Positions 1-6,982 of a stretch of 22,517 nt of DNA are shown in pieces (the first letter of the stretch is position 1; each line of letters begins with the position of its first letter). The position numbers and the translations under genes were made by a program. The stretch is from contig JAAGZM010000478.1 of the NCBI GenBank assembly GCA_024206355.1, forward strand, positions 1 to 22,517, given 5' to 3'. Source of the stretch: Gammaproteobacteria bacterium (GTDB lineage Bacteria > Pseudomonadota > Gammaproteobacteria > Enterobacterales > GCA-2746155). The notes under the pieces are model-generated. The model saw only the letters and a list, made by a program, of their open reading frames with translations, did not search any database and was not told where the DNA came from.

Positions 1-291
1 AGTTCACATGATGGATTTGCAGAGTATTATAATCAAAGAAAAATTAAACTAAATAAATTAATTGAAGGCTACATTTGTGTTAAAATGGAGCATATCCCTA
101 CCACTGAAGGTGGTAATTTATTTATGCAAGTTGAAGATAGTGGCAAGGGCTTTGATTTTAATAATATTAAAAAGTCTGATAATAGTTTTTCTGGAAGAGG
201 GCTTGAGTTAGTACGATCACTTTGTCGTACTGTTGAGCATGACAATAATGGTCGAAGTATTAAAGTTTGTTTTCAATGGACCTTTACTTAA
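1..291 (+). CDS. Fused response regulator/phosphatase, C-terminal ATP-binding domain (5' end missing)
   Basis: The frame is open from base 1 to the TAA at 289-291, so this is the last 96 residues of a gene that begins outside the window. It shows the end of a GHKL (HATPase_c) domain of the anti-sigma-factor-kinase type: an N-terminal stretch SSHDGFAEYY, the G1-like box DSGKGFDF and the G2-like box GRGLELVRSL. In many gammaproteobacteria such a domain closes a three-part protein (receiver, PP2C/SpoIIE phosphatase, ATPase), as in HsbR of Pseudomonas. That family acts on a STAS protein that binds the anti-sigma factor FlgM. The receiver and phosphatase parts cannot be seen here, so full architecture is inferred. 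An Hpt gene follows after 21 bases, which fits a phosphorelay pair. An internal ATG at 85 is not a credible start because family similarity continues upstream of it. Confidence 0.8.
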   Translation, partial: SSHDGFAEYYNQRKIKLNKLIEGYICVKMEHIPTTEGGNLFMQVEDSGKGFDFNNIKKSDNSFSGRGLELVRSLCRTVEHDNNGRSIKVCFQWTFT

Positions 292-312
292 CAACTTAAA
301 GTTGGAAATATT

Positions 313-648
313 ATGGTAGATTCAATTAATAAAAATATGATAGAAGAGCTCAAAGAGTTGATGGGAGATGATTTCCAGTACCTTATTGAAACATTTTTGA
401 AAGATTCTGAGTTAAGACTAGTAGATCTTGATAAAGCTATCTTAGAAAGTAATGCTACAAAAATTCGAGAACTTGCTCACAGTTTTAAAGGCAGCAGCAG
501 TACTTTGGGTGCTAACAAACTTTCTGAAATTAGTTTTATAGTCGAATCGATGGGGCGCGATAATATTCTTGATAATATTGACACGGCAAATGCTGAATTA
601 TACAAGGAGTATCAGATCGTAAAAAAATACTTCAATTCAATAATTTAA
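313..648 (+). CDS. Hpt-domain phosphotransfer protein (HptB-like)
   Basis: A 111-residue, single-domain protein. The phosphorylatable histidine is His56 in the motif AHSFKGSSSTLGA, the classic Hpt signature, set in a predicted all-helical protein. No membrane segment or other domain is present. Length and motif resemble HptB of Pseudomonas, which passes phosphate from hybrid sensor kinases to the HsbR response regulator/phosphatase. The preceding gene, 21 bases upstream, looks like the end of such an HsbR-type protein, and the two are probably co-transcribed. The role in adjusting FlgM/FliA activity or surface behaviour is inferred from that pathway. The Hpt fold is certain; orthology to HptB is likely but not proven. 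Confidence 0.85.
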   Translation: MVDSINKNMIEELKELMGDDFQYLIETFLKDSELRLVDLDKAILESNATKIRELAHSFKGSSSTLGANKLSEISFIVESMGRDNILDNIDTANAELYKEYQIVKKYFNSII

Positions 649-651
649 AAA

Positions 652-668
652 TTGGCACAACCTTTGCT
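652..668 (+). promoter_or_regulatory. Sigma-54-type promoter upstream of fliK
   Basis: TTGGCACAACCTTTGCT matches the RpoN consensus TGGCAC-N5-TTGCW with exact spacing: the -24 GG is at 654-655 and the -12 GC at 666-667. The start of transcription would be near 678, about 53 bases before the fliK ATG. Flagellar middle genes of polar flagellates are normally transcribed by sigma-54 with an FleQ/FlrC-type activator. Neither activator is in this window. Confidence 0.7.
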
Positions 669-672
669 CCTT

Positions 673-706
673 ACTTAATACCAATAATATCATTTATGTA
701 TTAAGT
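673..706 (+). repeat. Inverted repeat at the predicted fliK transcription start
   Basis: A perfect 8-base inverted repeat: ACTTAATA at 673-680 and TATTAAGT at 699-706, with an 18-base spacer. It covers the predicted transcription start of the sigma-54-type promoter and the early leader of fliK. It could be a protein-binding dyad or a weak leader stem. AT-rich arms of this length can arise by chance. Confidence 0.35.
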
Positions 707-730
707 CGACAGACAGGAGATTGTGATCTC

Positions 731-2467
731 ATGCTTTTAGAATACTTCTTAAGTTCAGAAACGCCTGAGTTATCATCTGATACTAAAGTTTCCACTAAAT
801 CGAATTTAATATTATCTAATCAATTGTCAGCTGATAATTTAGATAGCTTCAAAAACGCGTTGACTGACAGCATTCTTGATCGATCAAAACATCTTAACAA
901 TCAAGGAGATACAAGCTGTAGTGAAGGTAACTTATTAAATAATATTCAGAAATGGGATCAGCTCTATTCTGGTGAAGTTTTTGAACAAAACAGTGATATT
1001 GAAGCTCAAAAATATAATACCAACAATCCTATATTAAGTGAAGAAAATAAAGACGTTTCACAAACCTCTGATTATATGGATAGATTTGCAACCGGAGGGG
1101 AAGTGCCAGCCGATGGCAAGCAGTTGCCGGTAAATTCTCTTCTATCAAATAAAGTTATAGTTAGTGCCGATAAAAAATCTGCAACTAGTGAAGTAATTGT
1201 GGTAGGTCAGCAAATAAAAAATGATGTCACTATTAGTACAAATGAAAATAATGAGTTAAAAAATCCTGAAACTAAGATCGTAGTTGCAACAAAGGCAGAC
1301 ACAAAGAATATTCTTAATGAACCAATAGCTGTTTTAGATAAAAACATTGAATCATCAAAACAGCCAAAAAAGGCTCAAATGCATGTGCATGACAGTGCTG
1401 CTAAATCTTTGAATATTTCAGCTAGCCAATTAAAAAATCCAGAACAGTTTCATGCTAAAGAAGTCAGCTCTAATCCGAAAGCAAACGCACATGAAAATAT
1501 TGTAGCGAAGACTCCTTCTTCTGAAAAATTACTTAGAGATATTAAGCCCGGTAACAGTGAACAGATTAAAAGTCAGAATGAAAATATTCAAAAGACAGCA
1601 TCGACTCTTTTAAATGATGAAATTAAAAAAGCTAAAGCAACTGAATTTTTCCCAGTAAATTTAAAGGCTAAGCCTCTAGTGACAAATGAAGTAAAGGGCA
1701 GGCTGCCAAATTTAGTGAGTCAAAGTACTTCACAAGGACATGCCACTAGTCCCACTACTGCCACGATTGTCCCTGAGTCACTTAAACTTGAACAACCAAA
1801 TCAAATAGAAAACCAATCTCCACAACTGAGCGTTAAGGATATTAAGGGTAATCCTCTTGCTGAGCAATTTATCCAACAAGTAGTTAAAAATGAAACTATA
1901 AGTAGTTCTTTAACAAATACCGATACAACTACACAAAATACATCAAGACCACAAGCTGCAATGTTAGGAGCTGAATCTATTAGTCATCAAAGTCAGCAAG
2001 CACAACAGATTAATTCAACTCAGTCAATCAATCGTCACAATGAAGTTGTTTTACCAGTCAGTATGCCAACACCACAATGGAATAAAAAATTTGCAGAACA
2101 TGTCAGTATGCTTGCACTAAAAGGGACAACAAGCGCGCATATTAAGCTAGATCCACCTGAACTAGGTCCATTAGCTGTGAAAATTGTACATACAGGTTCA
2201 GAGACTCAAGTTCAATTTCAAGTAACGAACCCAATTGCAAGGGAACTTGTCGAATCAGGCATGAATAAACTTCGAGAAATGTTAGAAGAACATGGTTTTG
2301 AAAATGTTGATGTAGATGTATCTGAGCAACAAACTAATGAACAACATGCATCCGAAGATGCGTCTGATCTTAATGATAAAGAAGATAAAAATGATGAACT
2401 TCGGCCGCACTCAAATGAATTGCCTGAAAAATTCAATAATAATTCTTCAGTTGACCTGTTTGCCTAA
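731..2467 (+). CDS. fliK: Flagellar hook-length control protein FliK
   Basis: A 578-residue protein with the usual two-part FliK design. Residues 1 to about 440 are a long hydrophilic, low-complexity region rich in Asn, Ser, Lys and Gln, the part that acts as a molecular ruler and is poorly conserved. Residues about 445-530 form the Flg_hook domain, with the core LDPPELGPLAVKI (about 473-485) and a following helix ARELVESGMNKLREML. This domain contacts FlhB and switches export from hook to filament subunits. The C-terminal tail is acidic. The ATG at 731 has an AGGAGA ribosome-binding site at 715-720. A sigma-54-type promoter lies upstream and a 195-base gap separates it from fliL, so it may be its own transcription unit. 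Confidence 0.93.
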   Translation: MLLEYFLSSETPELSSDTKVSTKSNLILSNQLSADNLDSFKNALTDSILDRSKHLNNQGDTSCSEGNLLNNIQKWDQLYSGEVFEQNSDIEAQKYNTNNPILSEENKDVSQTSDYMDRFATGGEVPADGKQLPVNSLLSNKVIVSADKKSATSEVIVVGQQIKNDVTISTNENNELKNPETKIVVATKADTKNILNEPIAVLDKNIESSKQPKKAQMHVHDSAAKSLNISASQLKNPEQFHAKEVSSNPKANAHENIVAKTPSSEKLLRDIKPGNSEQIKSQNENIQKTASTLLNDEIKKAKATEFFPVNLKAKPLVTNEVKGRLPNLVSQSTSQGHATSPTTATIVPESLKLEQPNQIENQSPQLSVKDIKGNPLAEQFIQQVVKNETISSSLTNTDTTTQNTSRPQAAMLGAESISHQSQQAQQINSTQSINRHNEVVLPVSMPTPQWNKKFAEHVSMLALKGTTSAHIKLDPPELGPLAVKIVHTGSETQVQFQVTNPIARELVESGMNKLREMLEEHGFENVDVDVSEQQTNEQHASEDASDLNDKEDKNDELRPHSNELPEKFNNNSSVDLFA

Positions 2468-2519
2468 ATATATGCGATTTCCCACTATTACAAAATATTG
2501 ACACCCCACCTGTGAATTT

Positions 2520-2558
2520 AACTGATAACAGTCAATAAATTGTCAGTTTGTTATTTTC
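2520..2558 (+). terminator. Possible weak terminator after fliK
   Basis: AACTGATAA (2520-2528) can pair with TTGTCAGTT (2540-2548), a nine-pair stem with one G-U pair and an 11-base loop, followed by TGTTATTTTC. The stem has little GC and the T run is broken, so termination would be inefficient. It lies between the fliK stop and the fliL promoter, where a terminator would make sense. Confidence 0.3.
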
Positions 2559-2616
2559 AAATACCTGCTATATTCTAAGTGACTGTTTTATCTATTGATT
2601 ATTGAGCTTGGTAAGT

Positions 2617-2633
2617 CTGGCGCAATAATTGCT
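2617..2633 (+). promoter_or_regulatory. Sigma-54-type promoter upstream of fliL
   Basis: CTGGCGCAATAATTGCT fits the RpoN consensus with exact spacing: the -24 GG is at 2619-2620 and the -12 GC at 2631-2632. Transcription would begin near 2643-2644, about 20 bases before the fliL ATG. It would drive the tightly packed fliL-to-flhA run. Confidence 0.7.
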
Positions 2634-2662
2634 ATTAACCTATAAAACCAAGAGAGAATATT

Positions 2663-3256
2663 ATGGCTGAAGAAGATTTATCACTAGAGGATCCTAAAGA
2701 AGAGTCAGAAAACGAAAAAGGCGAATCTACGGGAAGTAAGAAAAAATTAATCATTATTGCTGCTGCAGCAGCAACCGTTTTGCTGATTGCAGGTGGAGCT
2801 GCTGCATATTTTCTATTCATGGGGGATGATGCCATAAATCCAAACCCTGTAGCTGAATCAGAAATAACTGAAGTAGACGGTGAGTCTGAAGAAGCCGCTA
2901 AACCAATAGAAGTTGTACCACCACCTCCACCTAAAGGTGATGCTATTTACATCAGTGTTCCAGAACCATTTCTAGTCAATATCAAGTCTGGTAAAAGAAC
3001 TCGAATGATGCAAATAAAAATTCAATTTATGGTTCGCAGCAAAGATGCTGAAAAGGCAGTTAAATTACATATGCCATTAATTCGAAATAATATATTGGAT
3101 TTTTTCAGCACTGCTGATGCTAATGAGGTTAGAACGAAAGAAGGTCGTGACGCATTAAAAGACGGAGCGTTTGAGGCCGCTAAAAAGGTTGTCAAAGAGC
3201 AGGTTGGCTTTGATGCGATAGAGATGGTTTTGTTTACTGGTTTTGTTGTCCAGTAG
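2663..3256 (+). CDS. fliL: Flagellar basal body-associated protein FliL
   Basis: A 197-residue single-pass inner-membrane protein. Residues 1-27 are a highly acidic and then lysine-rich cytoplasmic tail, residues about 28-53 are one alanine-rich membrane segment, and a proline stretch (VVPPPPPKG) leads into the periplasmic FliL domain. That domain holds the typical YISVPEPFLVNI strand and the C-terminal ending VEQVGFDAIEMVLFTGFVVQ-like pattern of the family. FliL surrounds the stator and supports torque. The protein is longer than enteric FliL because of the N-terminal extension and proline linker, as is common in polar flagellates. The ATG at 2663 has a purine-rich GAGAGA ribosome-binding site about seven bases upstream. 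fliM follows after 45 bases. Confidence 0.93.
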   Translation: MAEEDLSLEDPKEESENEKGESTGSKKKLIIIAAAAATVLLIAGGAAAYFLFMGDDAINPNPVAESEITEVDGESEEAAKPIEVVPPPPPKGDAIYISVPEPFLVNIKSGKRTRMMQIKIQFMVRSKDAEKAVKLHMPLIRNNILDFFSTADANEVRTKEGRDALKDGAFEAAKKVVKEQVGFDAIEMVLFTGFVVQ

Positions 3257-3301
3257 CAAAGTTGAGTAAAATTAAATATATAAATAGTAGGTAATCTTAG
3301 T

Positions 3302-4297
3302 GTGAGTGATTTACTAAGCCAAGACGAGATTGATGCACTTCTTCACGGTGTAGATGATGGTGATATCGATCTGGAAGAAGATGATGTGCCTTCAGGTGAT
3401 GCTAGAGCTTATGATTTTAGTGCCCAAGATAGAATTGTTCGTGGGCGTATGCCGACACTTGAAATGGTCAACGAACGCTTTGCTAGACATCTGCGTGTCA
3501 GTCTTTTTAATATGATGAGGAAAAATGCTGAAATATCGGTTAACGGTGTTCAGATGATCAAGTTTAGTGAATATGTACACAGTCTATTTGTACCTACAAG
3601 TTTGAATATGGTACGTATACGTCCATTAAGAGGTACTTCATTATTCACTTTCGAAGCAAAATTGGTGTTTACAATTGTTGATAATTTCTTTGGTGGTGAC
3701 GGTCGTTACCATGCAAAGATTGAAGGTAGAGAATTTACTCCAACTGAACGTCGCATCGTTCAGATACTTTTGAATCAGATATTTATTGATCTTGCTGAAG
3801 CCTGGACTCCGGTCTATAAGATTAACTTCGAATACCTCGATTCAGAGGTAAACCCTGCAATGGCAACCATTGTTAGTCCATCAGAAGTGGTCGTTATTTC
3901 TAGTTTCTCTATCGAGTTAGAAGGTGGAGGTGGAAACTTTCACATTTGCATGCCTTATTCAATGTTAGAGCCGATACGCGAAAAACTAGATGCTGGTGTT
4001 CAGACCGATCGAGATGACGTGGATCACCGTTGGAGACAGTCTTTGAGAGAAGAGGTTATGGCTGTAGATGTTGATGTTGATGCGAAAATGATAGAGAAAG
4101 ACATTACTGTCAACGACATTTTAACGATGCAAACTGGCGATATTATACCAATTGAAATGCCTAAAGAAATCATAGTCAATGCAGGTGGATTACCATCCTT
4201 CCGTGCTGAATATGGTGTATCAAGAGGGCATGCTGCACTAAAAGTTACTGATTTGATTGATAGAGCACATATTCTTGCGGGAATAGGAGACCACTAA
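3302..4297 (+). CDS. fliM: Flagellar motor switch protein FliM
   Basis: A 331-residue C-ring protein that binds phosphorylated CheY and helps reverse the motor. The start codon is GTG at 3302, with AGTAGGT upstream; no better start exists because the conserved N-terminal CheY-binding peptide begins right there (LLSQDEIDALLHG, residues 4-16). The middle domain (about 50-230) is the CheC-like FliM core, containing the GGDGRYHAKIEGREFTPTE segment. The C-terminal region (about 245-325) is the SpoA-type domain that pairs with FliN. The stop overlaps the fliN start by one base (TAATG), so translation is coupled to fliN. The N-terminal peptide has the same pattern as the CheA linker repeats further downstream. 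Confidence 0.97.
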   Translation: MSDLLSQDEIDALLHGVDDGDIDLEEDDVPSGDARAYDFSAQDRIVRGRMPTLEMVNERFARHLRVSLFNMMRKNAEISVNGVQMIKFSEYVHSLFVPTSLNMVRIRPLRGTSLFTFEAKLVFTIVDNFFGGDGRYHAKIEGREFTPTERRIVQILLNQIFIDLAEAWTPVYKINFEYLDSEVNPAMATIVSPSEVVVISSFSIELEGGGGNFHICMPYSMLEPIREKLDAGVQTDRDDVDHRWRQSLREEVMAVDVDVDAKMIEKDITVNDILTMQTGDIIPIEMPKEIIVNAGGLPSFRAEYGVSRGHAALKVTDLIDRAHILAGIGDH

Positions 4298-4698
4298 TGG
4301 TTGATGAAAACAATAAAGATAATGAAAACGCGAAAGCTGATGATGGTTGGGGTGATGCACTTGCTGAACAAGCTGATGCTGAGAGTATAGCCGCACCAAT
4401 GAATGAGTTACAAGATTCTTCATCAGGTGATGGGAGTAGTGAAAATATCGATGTAATACTTGATATTCCGGTCACTCTGTCGCTAGAAGTAGGTACTACG
4501 GTGATAGCTATTCGAAATCTATTACAGCTTAACCAAGGCTCAGTGATTGAACTGGATCGTTTAGCGGGTGAACCTCTGGATGTGAAAGTAAACAACACCC
4601 TTATTGCCCATGGTGAGGTTGTCGTGGTTAATGAAAAGTATGGTATTCGTTTAACTGACGTTATGAGTCCTTCAGAGCGTATCAAGAAGTTAAAATAA
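4297..4698 (+). CDS. fliN: Flagellar motor switch protein FliN
   Basis: A 133-residue C-ring protein. Residues 1 to about 50 are an acidic, flexible extension (DNENAKADDGWGDALAEQ). Residues about 52-130 are the SpoA domain, with ILDIPVTLSLEVGTT, the conserved LLQLNQGSVIELDRLAGEPLDVKVNN-like core and the ending VNEKYGIRLTDVMSPSERI. FliN forms the bottom of the C-ring with FliM and docks the export ATPase complex through FliH. It overlaps both neighbours by one base (TAATG at the fliM end and at the fliO start), which points to translational coupling in a fliMNOP block. Confidence 0.97.
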   Translation: MVDENNKDNENAKADDGWGDALAEQADAESIAAPMNELQDSSSGDGSSENIDVILDIPVTLSLEVGTTVIAIRNLLQLNQGSVIELDRLAGEPLDVKVNNTLIAHGEVVVVNEKYGIRLTDVMSPSERIKKLK

Positions 4699-5165
4699 TG
4701 AATCAATTATCCGCCAAATATTTTTTAGCAACGATTATTAGCGAAGTGATTTTATTCTCTAATACCGTTCAGGCTGCTGCATCTGATGAAATTCTTGCAG
4801 AGTCAACGATTGAGTTGTCTGCATTCTTGAAAATGTTTGCTGGATTAGCTGCAGTAGTAGCATTGATATTTGTTTTAGCATGGTTGAGTCGCAAAATGAA
4901 ATTTGTGCAAAACATGACAAGTGGCTACCAAATCAAAAACCTTGCTTCATTATCGCTAACAACAAGAGAAAAAATCTGCTTAATCGAAGTGGGAGACAAG
5001 CAAGTTTTGGTGGGCATTGCTCCAGGTAGAATTAATCAGCTACATGTCTTTGATGAAAAAATTCAGGTTAATTCAGATAATGATTCTGAAGCAACTAAAA
5101 ATGCGTTTTCAAGTCATTTTAAAAATGCTCTGGGAATATCTAAGACCCATGAGGAGCAAAAATGA
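4698..5165 (+). CDS. fliO: Flagellar export apparatus assembly protein FliO
   Basis: A 155-residue membrane protein. It opens with a hydrophobic, signal-like stretch ending near VQAAA (residue 28), followed by a single membrane segment at about residues 42-64 (FLKMFAGLAAVVALIFVLAWLS). A short cytoplasmic domain follows with the family pattern LASLSLTTREKICLIEVGDKQVLVGIAPG-like, then a charged tail. FliO is a poorly conserved helper that stabilises FliP during assembly of the export gate; the assignment rests on that domain and on its position between fliN and fliP. It overlaps fliN by one base and fliP by four (ATGA). Confidence 0.92.
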   Translation: MNQLSAKYFLATIISEVILFSNTVQAAASDEILAESTIELSAFLKMFAGLAAVVALIFVLAWLSRKMKFVQNMTSGYQIKNLASLSLTTREKICLIEVGDKQVLVGIAPGRINQLHVFDEKIQVNSDNDSEATKNAFSSHFKNALGISKTHEEQK

Positions 5166-5899
5166 AATACTTGGCAGTGCTAATGTTAGCTGTATTGGTT
5201 TCATCTGAGCTATACGCTGCAGAAAGTGGTATTCCTGCACTAACTATGACAACAGGTGATGATGGCGTGCAGAACTATTCTGTAAGCTTACAAATCTTAT
5301 TCTTGATGTCTGCACTTACTATATTACCTTCATTAGTGATTATGTTAACCTCATTTACACGCATTACCATAGTCCTTGGTATATTAAGACGAGCTATAGG
5401 TCTCCAACAGACACCATCAAATCAAGTGTTAATGGGATTAGCTTTATTTTTAACCATTTTTACCATGGCTCCTGTGTTTGAAAAAATTAATGATGCCGCT
5501 ATTACACCTTACCTTGAACAAAACATACCTGTGATGCAAGCACTCGCAGCTGCAGAGGCACCATTAAGAGATTTTATGTTCGGTCAGACTCGTCGAACAG
5601 ATCTCCAGCTATTTATTCGCTTATCCAAAAAGCCAGTTGAAGAATTATCAGATGTTTCTTTCTTTGTTTTAGTTCCAGCATTTGTAACTAGTGAACTAAA
5701 GACAGCATTTCAAATAGGTTTCTTATTGTTCATTCCCTTTCTTGTTATTGATATGGTTATTGCAAGTATGCTAATGGCAATGGGTATGATGATGTTGTCA
5801 CCACTAGTGATTTCGTTACCATTTAAAATAATGCTTTTTGTACTCGTTGATGGTTGGGCGTTAACCATGGGTACTATTGCTGCAAGCTTCGGAATGTAG
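5162..5899 (+). CDS. fliP: Flagellar type III export gate protein FliP
   Basis: A 245-residue export-gate subunit. A cleavable signal peptide is visible (MKYLAVLMLAVLVSSELYAAE, cut probably after the YAA), a known peculiarity of FliP. The rest contains the family's membrane helices and motifs: LPSLVIMLTSFTRITIVLGILRRA, the periplasmic loop, RTRRTDLQLFI-like loop (QTRRTDLQLFIRL), and the ending GWALTMGTIAASF. FliP forms the hexamer-like core of the gate with FliQ and FliR. The start overlaps the fliO stop by four bases. fliQ starts nine bases after its stop with a good AGGAGAG ribosome-binding site in between. Confidence 0.97.
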   Translation: MKYLAVLMLAVLVSSELYAAESGIPALTMTTGDDGVQNYSVSLQILFLMSALTILPSLVIMLTSFTRITIVLGILRRAIGLQQTPSNQVLMGLALFLTIFTMAPVFEKINDAAITPYLEQNIPVMQALAAAEAPLRDFMFGQTRRTDLQLFIRLSKKPVEELSDVSFFVLVPAFVTSELKTAFQIGFLLFIPFLVIDMVIASMLMAMGMMMLSPLVISLPFKIMLFVLVDGWALTMGTIAASFGM

Positions 5900-5908
5900 G
5901 AGAGTCAT

Positions 5909-6178
5909 ATGACTCCTGAAGTAGTAATCGATATTTTCAGAGAAGCCTTATCAATTGTGATTATTTTGGTCGTGGCCATTATATCTCCTGGTCTTGTAAC
6001 CGGGTTAATTGTTGCTGTATTCCAAGCAGCTACAAGTATTAATGAGCAGACGCTCTCATTTTTACCTCGATTAATCGTTACACTAACTACATTAAGTTAT
6101 ATTGGTAACTGGTTCTTTGGTACCATTGTTCAATTTTTTGAAAGGCTGATGGTTAACATTCCATCATTAATAGGCTAA
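5909..6178 (+). CDS. fliQ: Flagellar type III export gate protein FliQ
   Basis: An 89-residue protein with two membrane helices (about residues 13-37 and 52-75), the usual length for FliQ. Recognisable family segments are MTPEVVIDIFREAL, ISPGLVTGLIVAVFQAATSINEQTL and the C-terminal FFERLMVNIPSLI. It forms the outer ring of the export gate around FliP/FliR. The ATG at 5909 is preceded by GGAGAG at 5898-5903. fliR begins three bases after the stop. Confidence 0.97.
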   Translation: MTPEVVIDIFREALSIVIILVVAIISPGLVTGLIVAVFQAATSINEQTLSFLPRLIVTLTTLSYIGNWFFGTIVQFFERLMVNIPSLIG

Positions 6179-6181
6179 ATT

Positions 6182-6982
6182 GTGGAAAGCGTACTCAGTT
6201 ATGATTATGCTACTTTGGAGACGATGCTCCGTTCATTTCTCTGGCCCTTATTTCGTATTTCAGGCATGTTCATGTCGATGGTGATCATTGGTTCTGCCAT
6301 TATCTCTCCACAAAAAAGATTGATCCTCGCAGTTGTCGTTACTATGGTTGTCGTTCCTGTGTTACCGGCTATGCCAACAGTCGAGCTTATTGGAGTTGAA
6401 GCTTTTATTATAAGTGTTCACCAAGTGATTATCGGTGTCGCAATAGGCTTCGTCAGTCGGTTGGTTTTTGAAACCTTTATCGTTGGTGGACAAATTGTAG
6501 CGATGTCAGCAGGTTTAGGTTTTGCTCAAATTAATGATCCATCAAGTGGTGTAACAGTCCCCGCTGTTGGTCAGTTCTTTCTGATGATCGCAACATTACT
6601 CTTCTTAGCATTAGACGGTCATTTATTTATGTTTGAAATTATTGTTAATAGTTTCACAACTTTACCCGTAACAAAAAATGGAATGCCAATCGTTGGTATT
6701 TTTGAATTACTATCTTTTGCAGGTTCAATGTTTTCTGCTGGGCTTATGATGGCACTTGCAGCAGTTATTTCTTTACTCATGGTAAATCTATCTTTTGGTA
6801 TTTTAACTAAAGTAGCGCCATCTTTGAATATTTTTGCAATAGGCTTCCCGATAATTTTATCCTTCGGTTTACTGATTTTATGGTTTACTTTAGGTGGTTT
6901 TCTCTCTCATTTTGATAATCAATATACCAGTGGTAAAAGTGTCATGTGTTCGATTGCTGTGATGGAGTGTGCCAATGGCTGA
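6182..6982 (+). CDS. fliR: Flagellar type III export gate protein FliR
   Basis: A 266-residue, very hydrophobic protein with five to six membrane helices, the normal size for FliR. Family features include FLWPLFRISGMFMS near the N-terminus, the middle AMSAGLGFAQINDPSSGVTVPAVGQF-type segment and LFLALDGHLFMFEIIVNSF. FliR closes the export gate together with FliP and contacts FlhB. The start is GTG at 6182, only three bases from the fliQ stop and without a clear ribosome-binding site of its own, so it probably relies on translational coupling. The last eight bases overlap flhB. Confidence 0.95.
   Translation: MESVLSYDYATLETMLRSFLWPLFRISGMFMSMVIIGSAIISPQKRLILAVVVTMVVVPVLPAMPTVELIGVEAFIISVHQVIIGVAIGFVSRLVFETFIVGGQIVAMSAGLGFAQINDPSSGVTVPAVGQFFLMIATLLFLALDGHLFMFEIIVNSFTTLPVTKNGMPIVGIFELLSFAGSMFSAGLMMALAAVISLLMVNLSFGILTKVAPSLNIFAIGFPIILSFGLLILWFTLGGFLSHFDNQYTSGKSVMCSIAVMECANG

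Noticed and set aside
1114..1128. TGGCAAG...TTGCC, sigma-54-like, inside fliK
   Set aside because: The GG-to-GC distance is one base too short, which RpoN promoters do not tolerate, and it is in mid-gene.
4245..4706. 153-residue open frame on the - strand over fliN
   Set aside because: It lies entirely antisense to fliN and the fliM end, shows no recognisable domain and has serine-rich, reverse-frame composition; fliN is unmistakable.
6969..6971. GTG as flhB start
   Set aside because: It is one base from the GGAG ribosome-binding site, while ATG 6975 is correctly spaced and gives the family N-terminus.
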